From Aporrectodea caliginosa (Eukaryota > Annelida > Clitellata > Crassiclitellata > Lumbricidae), in NCBI GenBank assembly GCA_020284085.1, contig JACEVL010000004.1, positions 1 through 64,000 on the forward strand: 64,000 nt of DNA, in the 5' to 3' direction. Under the pieces are notes generated by a model that saw only the letters and a list, made by a program, of their open reading frames with translations, did not search any database and was not told the DNA's origin. Shown piece by piece: positions 56,822 to 64,000 of the stretch. Position 1 is the stretch's first letter. The number at the start of each line of letters is the position of its first letter. A program made the translations under genes and the position numbers.

Positions 56822-59800
56822 CAACAATGATAAGTATATGCAATTTTTGTTTTAGTTGCTTCTTGTCTAAAAATTTTATGTGAATTACCGAACTGGTTAT
56901 CGTTGTGATCAAAATGTAACTTTTATCGAGAAATTTGTAATATATTGTTGCCATTTTAAATGTTTGGACCGTTTTGTGCAGACGTGACTAATACTGTGCC
57001 TCCTGCTTGCTTTTATGGTTCTGTACGCTGTGGCTCAAAAAAGGCAGAGTGCAAATTTTATACGCTGTATTCAAACCAAGCAGAACCAAATTTTCATTTT
57101 CATTACACAGAAATAACTGGATTCAAATTGAATTCACTCTAAGTCCATTTCTTAATCACTTATAACAGAACATTGTTTTAATTTTATGTTTCTGTTATGG
57201 TGTAAAATATTATGTTTGCCCAATGTTACTAAGTCACCAATTCGAATTTTTGGGCCATTCATGTCAATTGGGGGCAGTGTCTTTTTGGATCAGTATGCAA
57301 TGTTTTTAATATTTGGTTCTTTGTTAAAGTCTATCTGCTAAAACCTTTTTACTCTTCTATTAATGTGTTTTAATGCACTTTATGTTCATTCTGCATTTTA
57401 AGCTCAATTGTTATGTTTTGTGTAAATTTCCATCGCCTTTTTAAAACTTCTGTGTAAACTTTTAGCAGCTTTTTTTAGACCTACAAAGATTCTGTTTCAG
57501 TTACTTACATGTTATTGAATGTACAAACTTGTCTGAAGTGCAGAAAACTTTTGCATAGGTGAGAAAATGTGTCAAAGTCTGTTGTTATGCACACAAGTAA
57601 ATGTATTGTGCTACTGCTTATGTTTACTGCATGTGAATTGTTATGTGTAATTATGTTGACTTTGTTCTTACATGTCTATCATTACCAATGTTAGGGCTCT
57701 TGTATTTATGTATGTAGTGTGTGTGGACTTGTTATCACAATGTCATCTGGGGACATGCCTTATGATAGAGCATGTAAACCAGGCCGCACATACAAAGGGA
57801 TAATGGTGGAAAAATCAATACAGTGGAGTTCTTGTGTGGTGCATTAACCGATATGGCATAATTATTCAGCTGATCAATAGCTTTGGGAACATAATACCAC
57901 TTTGCATTAAGCGGAATGGCTCATAAACTGGGAGCACATAAGAGAGTCCATGGTGTATGTAGACCCTTCACATAGATCCTTTTGAGTGGAGGTTTAAATC
58001 CAATAATGCACAGATGACAGGGTCAGTCCTTCAGAGCCGGGTGGTATTGGAGCATGTGATTCTGAATAATGCTGAAAATCTCCAGATTTTGCATATTAGA
58101 TGTTCCTGTATAAGTCTATTTATCGTTATTAGCTTACTAACTTCATCTTTAAAACTTAAATTTGCATAAAATAAAATACTACATAACACAGTAAATTATT
58201 CCAAGATTTTAAAGCATACAAATTAAAGAAAAACGGTTAAACTACTGTTTAAATTTAGTTTAAAGTGGGGTTAAAACAACAAATCTGCAACGTATTAGCA
58301 AAGACTATTTCATGTACAAAGAGGTTACAGTGATGTAAAGCTGACTTATTAATGGCGTATGTGTGTATCACATCATGAACTGTAGGTCTCATTTAATCAG
58401 TCATCTTCTGCTAAAGTGACTAAATTTTCCAACTTTTGTAACTACCCTTTCAATAATTATCAAGGTTTGATTTTGCCTATACTTATCAAATTCTATATGA
58501 CTTTGTCTGCCATTGGTTTTGCTGAGTAGCTGCTCATCCTCTTTCCTGAAATCCTTGCGAGAATCTATAATTATATCTCTTAGAAATTTGACTGATGCTA
58601 TTTCTTGAGTGGAGATTCTTATTGTTGGCTGTTACTCAATGAGTCATAATTGGAACTGAGGCCCTGATAACTTCTTTTTATCCGTTGTACATATTTGTCT
58701 ATAAATACATACATGTGATAGCATGACAGTACAAGTATACATGATGGTTCACATCAGTATCGACAATCAGAATGTAGGAGAAGGAAACGCGTGCACAGTA
58801 AATGGCTGCATTTGTATATGTGGCCATTTACTATGCAGATGAGTCAGCTACTGTGTAGCGCCAATCTATGTACTGCATGTTAACGAGTTTTGCATCTTAC
58901 TGTGGCATTGTTTGGAGGCATGACGTTGCTGTTTGTTAACTGAAGTCCTCTCTTAATTGATTGTGCATTACTGGAGTTTTCACTGTGCCTCACAAAAACG
59001 CTGCATGATGTTACAACCCTTAAAGTGCATAAAAAAACAAGCATTGCTCAGGAAAACAAGCATTGGCAAGTCACCCACTGGTGGGCTCCTGCACACATAC
59101 ACATCCCAACCAAAGGAGTTGACACATTGAGCACTGTATTTGTATTTTTGCTAAGGTTTGGTAATAGTTTGCTGAAATTTTTACGTATTTCATGTACCAC
59201 ATAATTTGGGGGTCAGTGACATGTCAGGGTGTGGACTATTTCTGAACATTCGTTTAGCAACTAAGAGCCTCTGAGGGATTGGAATATGACTGATAGATGT
59301 AAAGAGTTATGTGGATTTGGATGCTGGTAGTTTATGACAAATTGGCAATGAACCATTTCACACATTTTGTAAGATATTTCATCTTGTAAATTGTTTGAAT
59401 TTCTTTCATCTGTGGACTGACCGTACAGTACCTTACCTCATGCTCATGTGCTTCTGTTTCCAAGTTATGCCCAGCTGTCTTTTGCTTATATGTATATATC
59501 TGTGGTTTTATAGTGTCCTGTAAGTACCTCTTGAATGTAATGTGAACTTGGCGTTTATCATAATTAAATTTATAGCATCTTTTCCACAATGCAATTATTA
59601 TCCATTTATTTAATGGCTGTTTATGTGTTTTTGTTTGGTACAGATGATCACTTGACATTGTGTGTTTTCTTGTCTCTGTTGTATGTCAATCTTAAAAATG
59701 TGCATGTAATACGAAGCTTACCTAGCACAGTGGGCGAATGACTGTTTTGCCCTGATATGCATATTAATTTTAAGCAGCCTGAGTTTTAACTGATTAATGT

Positions 59801-61338
59801 GGATTGTGAGGGTGCTTGTTTCAGGTGCACCTCTTTTCTTTGATGAAAACAGCTTTTGTTTGTTGCTTGATGGTAGCTTTCAATTATTGCCATACATATG
59901 TGACACTTAACAATCATCAGTATCAAATCAGAATTTTAAAATGACCTTCGATTTGTTCTATCATGAGTTTTAGCAAATTAAAATACCTACTGTTCAGACT
60001 TTCCTTAGCTTTTAGTGATATTTGCTTTTGTGTCCATATTCAGTTTTTAAAATATTTCAAACTTTTATAATATTTCAAACTTAGTTTGAGAAGCGGTTAG
60101 TTTGAGCAAAATTTTTTTATATTAATTTGTGTCAGCGTGTTGCTCAAATTATTGCAGGGCCAGTTTTCTAGAGCATATCAGCTGAACTTTTTCATGTCAC
60201 CTAATGCAATTTATTTGAAAATTAGTAAAAAATTATTGAAGAGCCCAAACAATCGCTGTTAGTGACCTTTTTCTCTTTTTTGACTAATTATAATTGTGAC
60301 TATCAACGGAAAGTAATTGAAACTGAAAAAATTGTTTGCTGTTTCAACCACTGGTCTGATGTTTGTGATGCTTGGCATTGTCCTAGTTCAGGCTCTGTGT
60401 TAATCATCTACATTAATAATACGTATAATCGTATATCAATATATTAAAGTCTAATTGTTTAACTAACCTTTCCTAATGAACTCTGCTATAATGAGTACAC
60501 TATAGTAGGAAGATCAGAGGTGAGGAAGAGACTGACCATCTGCCCTCACATGCTGAGACTAAGCAAAATGTAGTTGCGAACACTTAACACCCATAGCTGC
60601 GTCCTGGTGCGGGCTTAAGGGGCTCTTCTAATCGTACCTAATGTCTGAAGGATTAAGTTTTAAGGCTGAGTTTCATGCAATCGGTTTAATTATCTGTGAG
60701 CTTTTATCAAATGGCAGATATTGCAGAAAGTGACTATTTGAAAAGCGTGGCCATTGTTCAGTGTCAATTATTTGCCTCTAATAGATTGCACAGAGCTGTT
60801 ACCTAAATTTTGCATTTGTATTACTCATGTCTAGTGAAGATTTGCTATATGCAACTGGAGTGGAATCAGACCATTGTGTGGAATGAAGTTGGAGCTACAG
60901 CTGTGCACTGCTGACATACCACAACTCCTGCACTGATCTCCATCGTCAATGTATCTAATATTAATTATTAGACGACAATGCCTAAACTGATTATTAATCT
61001 GGAAGGCAGATTATAATAGTTGGCTCTAGGATGCAATATATGACCCTGTATTACTGAATCGGATTGATGATTTGGTATTACTGCAATTGTGAGTTTTAAT
61101 TATAATGTATTCACAACTTAATTGTTATTGTGCCTGACCAAACACCACATGGCTTGGTGTCTGGTCAGTGCATATTGACAAAAGGAATTTGCCAGTAAAT
61201 GCTGACCAGTAATAGGCTTAATAGCATACCAAGCAACCTGTTACCGAATGACTAGCCTACCTTGACAAATCTGTCGTGCTACATTCAGGTAGTTCAGCAG
61301 AGATGCAATTAGTTCACCCCACGTCACACTGAAGAGCC
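56822..61338. other. Intergenic, no recognisable gene
   Basis: About 4.5 kb of AT-rich sequence between the convergent LST2 and minus-strand repeat-protein genes. Open frames here (for example 59332-59658) are short, lack family resemblance and have no coherent splice context. Unlike most of the window, I see no well-delimited transposon in it. Confidence 0.5.
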
Positions 61339-61409
61339 TTAACACTTTAATGATGAGAGTGTGCTAAAAGTGACTGGGTAACCAATGCAGCTTGTGGTTA
61401 AAGTGTTAA
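61339..61409 (+). mobile_element. TTAA miniature element, copy 8
   Basis: 71 bp from TTAACACTTTAATGATGAGA to GCTTGTGGTTAAAGTGTTAA, TTAA at both ends, core CTAAAAGTGACTGGGTAACC. This is the only intact copy outside the two large genes. Confidence 0.85.
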
Positions 61410-61569
61410 TTAGTTGTTGACTGAGGTACAGCAACCTAACCCTTAACTTATGATAAGTTTCTGTTCTCAAATTGAGGTCACAGAAACTTTTATGGGTTTT
61501 TGATCAAATCACTTATTCAATCATGTAAACTTGGCAATTTTTGATAGAGCTAAACAACTGAAGTGCAGA

Positions 61570-61598
61570 TTTATTGAGCATTGTCATCTGCTTTTATT
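61570..61598 (-). promoter_or_regulatory. Possible poly(A) signals of the minus-strand repeat-protein gene
   Basis: Read on the minus strand, AATAAA occurs at 61575-61570 and at 61598-61593, about 315-340 nt after the stop at 61912. Confidence 0.45.
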
Positions 61599-61911
61599 GT
61601 TCGTTCTTCCTGTGTTTCAGCCACGAGATTTGAAATGATGCCATTCCTCACCACCTCATTACTTTCTGTTCTTAACCCTCTATGTAAAACAACAGTTGTT
61701 AAAATTTCTTCAAAACAAGCCAAACAGGAGAAGCAGAAAGCACTGACAGAAAATCTCAACTGAAGCAAATATATGCGACAAACGCATATAAATTAAGTAT
61801 GCTGTAGCTTTGCCTATTGAGTTTGGCTAACCAGGCAATGATGTTCTGAGCTCAGATCTACATGGTGCAGTGTTTGGAATGGAGCTTAGGGTGCTGTGTT
61901 CTTTGGCTTGC

Positions 61912-64000
61912 TTACATCTCGGCAAATGCCTCGTCCATGAGTTGCTGAATGATGCCATTGGTCGTTCTCATTGCATCTTGAAGGTTCGATAGTTGAAGCT
62001 GCATCTTGGCCATTTGATTCTGAAGCTTTAACAAAAGAGTGTAGCTCGTCATTGGAGTCCATCCCTTGAGTGGCTTATTGTCCAAATCTGCAGCTGTCCC
62101 TGCTTCCATTTGGGAAACTGGAACTCCAGCTGTTGCTTCTGCCTGAAACTCTGATCCTTGCTCATTGCTGGTACCGTTGGCGATTACCTTGGAAGTGGAA
62201 TGGTCAGGATGTGCTTCTTCTGGTTCGCCTGTGGTTAACTTTGCATTGTTTTCTGCACCTGCTTCATCTTCTTTGTTTTGCAATGAATTCTCAGCCATTG
62301 ATGAATTTTCTGTTTTATTGTGTAGTTCGCTTTGTAGAAATGAAGCCACTTCAGTTTTGAGTTGCTGTAGTTTCTGCGATATTTCTGATGATGTCATGTC
62401 CTCAATGGGCTGTTCTTGGCTCGTGTGTGCTGTTGTGTGACTGGCTTCTGGTTGTGTTCTGGATATATCTGAGAGCATATTTGTTACCTTCTGGATTGGT
62501 TTGGATGTCTCTGAAGATATTTCTGTTGTTTCTATGACTATTCCAGTTTTTTCCAAAGACATTGCTGTTGTTTCTCTGACTGTTTCAGTTTTGTGTGAAG
62601 GCACTTCTTTTGTTTCTATGACTGTTCCGGTTTTCTCCAAAGATGTTGCTGTTATTTCTATGACTGGTCCAGTTTTCTCTGAAGACATTGCTGTTGTTTC
62701 TGTGACTGTTTCAGTTTTGCTTGAAGGCACTTCTGTTGTTTCAATGACTATTCCAGTTTTGCTTGAAGGCACTTCTGTTGTTTCAATGACTATTCCAGTT
62801 TTGCTTGAAGGCACTTCTGTTGTTTCTGTGACTGTTTCAGTTTTGCTTGAAGGCACTTCTGTTGTTTCAATGACTATTCCAGTTTTGCTTGAAGGCACTT
62901 CTGTTGTTTCAATGACTATTCCAGTTTTGCTTGAAGGCACTTCTGTTGTTTCAATGACTATTCCAGTTTTGCTTGAAGGCACTTCTGTTGTTTCTCTGAC
63001 TGTTTCAGTTTTGCTTGAAGGCACTTCTGTTGTTTCTATGACTATTCCAGTTTTCTCCGAAGATATTGCTGTTGTTTCAGAGACTGTTTCAGATTTCTGT
63101 GAAGGCACTTCTGTTGTTTCTGTGACTGTTTCAGTTTTGTGTAAAGGCACTTCTTTTGTTTCTATGACCGTTCCAGTTTTCTCCGAAGATATTGCTGTTG
63201 TTTCAGAGACTGTTTCAGATTTCTGTGAAGGCACTTCTTTTGTTTCTATGACCGTTCCAGTTTTCTCCGAGGACATTGCTGTTGTTTCTGTGACTGTTCC
63301 AGGTTTCACCAAAGACATTGCTGTTGTTTGTGTGGCTGTTTCAGTTTTCTGTGAACACATTTGTTTTGTCTCCAGAAGTGGTATTGTATAATTCAAAGAC
63401 AGATTTAGTTCCTCACCTGCACGGTCAGCTTTTACTACCAGTTCAGCAGTTTCTGACACTGATTCTGTCAAAGCAGGTGAACTGCTTTCATCAGGAATTG
63501 TTTCTATTAATTCCAGTGGCAGTGTAGCTTTCTCTAGAAGTAACTTTGTTATCTCAAGCAGCAGCTCTAACTCTCTTTTCTCATTATATGTACCGGTATC
63601 CTTCTTTTCAGCCGCTTCTGTCTGCTGCTGTGATTGCGCCAAACATGTTTCATTGCCGACTGCTTCGTTTTCTTTAGGCAAGTTTTCTTCTTCGTCTTGT
63701 GAATATTCTGCGTCTTCATAATACATGTTCATATCTGACAGTGCTGAATTGTCTGATAGGTATTCGTCTTCAATTTCAAATTGAGATTTCTCGTTTTCAC
63801 TTATTTCTAAATGTGATTCTTCAATTTCTTCAAGCTCCAATTGGGAATCTTCATTTAATGGTACTGCAGACTCATGAATTTCTTTTTCTGGAACTGTTGT
63901 GTGTGAATCGATATTTTGCTCAATGATAGGCACATCCAAATTAAGTTCCGTTGGTCGTTTGGATTGTTCTGCATCTTTGCTTTCCTCTTGTCTTCGTTGA
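61912..64000 (-). CDS. Acidic repeat protein with helical C-terminus, 5' partial, unrecognised
   Basis: An open frame of 695 codons runs from the window edge to a TAA at 61912. No ATG is needed or seen at its visible start, so it continues beyond 64,000. I do not recognise a family. The first third is strongly acidic (LELEEIEESHLEISENEKSQ and similar). The middle is twenty 14-residue repeats such as KTGIVIETTEVPSS (62,509-63,348), rich in Thr, Glu and Ser, with no tryptophan or cysteine. The C-terminal 50 residues (PLKGWTPMTSYTLLLKLQNQ through IQQLMDEAFAEM) have heptad-like leucines and probably form a coiled coil. It could be a cytoskeletal or axonemal low-complexity protein, but that is a guess. 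Codon-level repeat variation and an uninterrupted frame support real coding. Confidence 0.75.
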   Translation of the reverse strand, partial: QRRQEESKDAEQSKRPTELNLDVPIIEQNIDSHTTVPEKEIHESAVPLNEDSQLELEEIEESHLEISENEKSQFEIEDEYLSDNSALSDMNMYYEDAEYSQDEEENLPKENEAVGNETCLAQSQQQTEAAEKKDTGTYNEKRELELLLEITKLLLEKATLPLELIETIPDESSSPALTESVSETAELVVKADRAGEELNLSLNYTIPLLETKQMCSQKTETATQTTAMSLVKPGTVTETTAMSSEKTGTVIETKEVPSQKSETVSETTAISSEKTGTVIETKEVPLHKTETVTETTEVPSQKSETVSETTAISSEKTGIVIETTEVPSSKTETVRETTEVPSSKTGIVIETTEVPSSKTGIVIETTEVPSSKTGIVIETTEVPSSKTETVTETTEVPSSKTGIVIETTEVPSSKTGIVIETTEVPSSKTETVTETTAMSSEKTGPVIEITATSLEKTGTVIETKEVPSHKTETVRETTAMSLEKTGIVIETTEISSETSKPIQKVTNMLSDISRTQPEASHTTAHTSQEQPIEDMTSSEISQKLQQLKTEVASFLQSELHNKTENSSMAENSLQNKEDEAGAENNAKLTTGEPEEAHPDHSTSKVIANGTSNEQGSEFQAEATAGVPVSQMEAGTAADLDNKPLKGWTPMTSYTLLLKLQNQMAKMQLQLSNLQDAMRTTNGIIQQLMDEAFAEM
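62509..63348 (-). repeat. 42-bp coding minisatellite, 20 units
   Basis: Twenty in-frame 14-codon units. Two unit types alternate: KTGIVIETTEVPSS-like, and KTETVTETTAMSSE-like with SSE or SLE ends. Central units (about 62,710-63,010) are almost identical in DNA, edge units more diverged, as expected from unequal exchange within the array. Confidence 0.93.

Noticed and set aside
56822..61338. A gene between LST2 and the repeat-protein gene
   Set aside because: Short frames exist but none has family resemblance or a consistent exon chain.
62501..63391. 296-codon plus-strand frame of VSMTIPVLLEGTS repeats
   Set aside because: It is the antisense shadow of the coding minisatellite. The minus frame is longer, runs beyond the array and has a sensible C-terminus.

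Overview
The window looks like nuclear DNA of a bilaterian animal, most likely a marine invertebrate. Genes are split by many GT-AG introns, only a small part of the sequence is coding, and introns and intergenic DNA are full of transposon relics (hAT-like, piggyBac-like and Merlin-like DNA elements, non-LTR retrotransposon 3' ends, tRNA-derived SINEs) and microsatellites. I cannot fix the species from sequence alone.

Layout. Bases 1-9,700 are mostly accessory DNA: a possible small two-exon gene on the minus strand whose intron holds a 16-bp minisatellite, a decayed transposase-like gene (about 2.5-4.3 kb), retrotransposon and SINE fragments, and two nested transposon insertions (7.6-8.2 kb and 8.3-8.8 kb). 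Bases 9,863-38,925 (+) hold a complete gene for nucleoporin NUP160, which I could splice into 33 phase-consistent exons (about 1,427 aa). Bases 42,116-56,548 (+) hold a complete gene for LST2/ZFYVE28, an endosomal FYVE protein, in 12 exons (about 1,109 aa), with one GC-AG intron inside the FYVE domain. After about 5 kb without a recognisable gene, a third gene enters from the right edge on the minus strand (61,912 to beyond 64,000). It encodes an acidic protein with twenty 14-residue repeats and a helical C-terminus; I do not recognise it.

The two recognised genes do unrelated housekeeping and regulatory jobs (nuclear pore scaffold; endosomal control of EGF receptor signalling) and are simply head-to-tail neighbours. 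Their introns are a record of transposition. Several elements can be delimited to the base by terminal inverted repeats and 8-bp target duplications. A roughly 70-bp TTAA-flanked inverted-repeat element occurs about eight times. One NUP160 splice acceptor has been amplified into a 28-bp tandem array, and one NUP160 splice donor has been tandemly duplicated. I found no CRISPR, prokaryotic operon or viral gene. The most novel signals are the miniature TTAA element family, the nested insertions and the two splice-site duplications.
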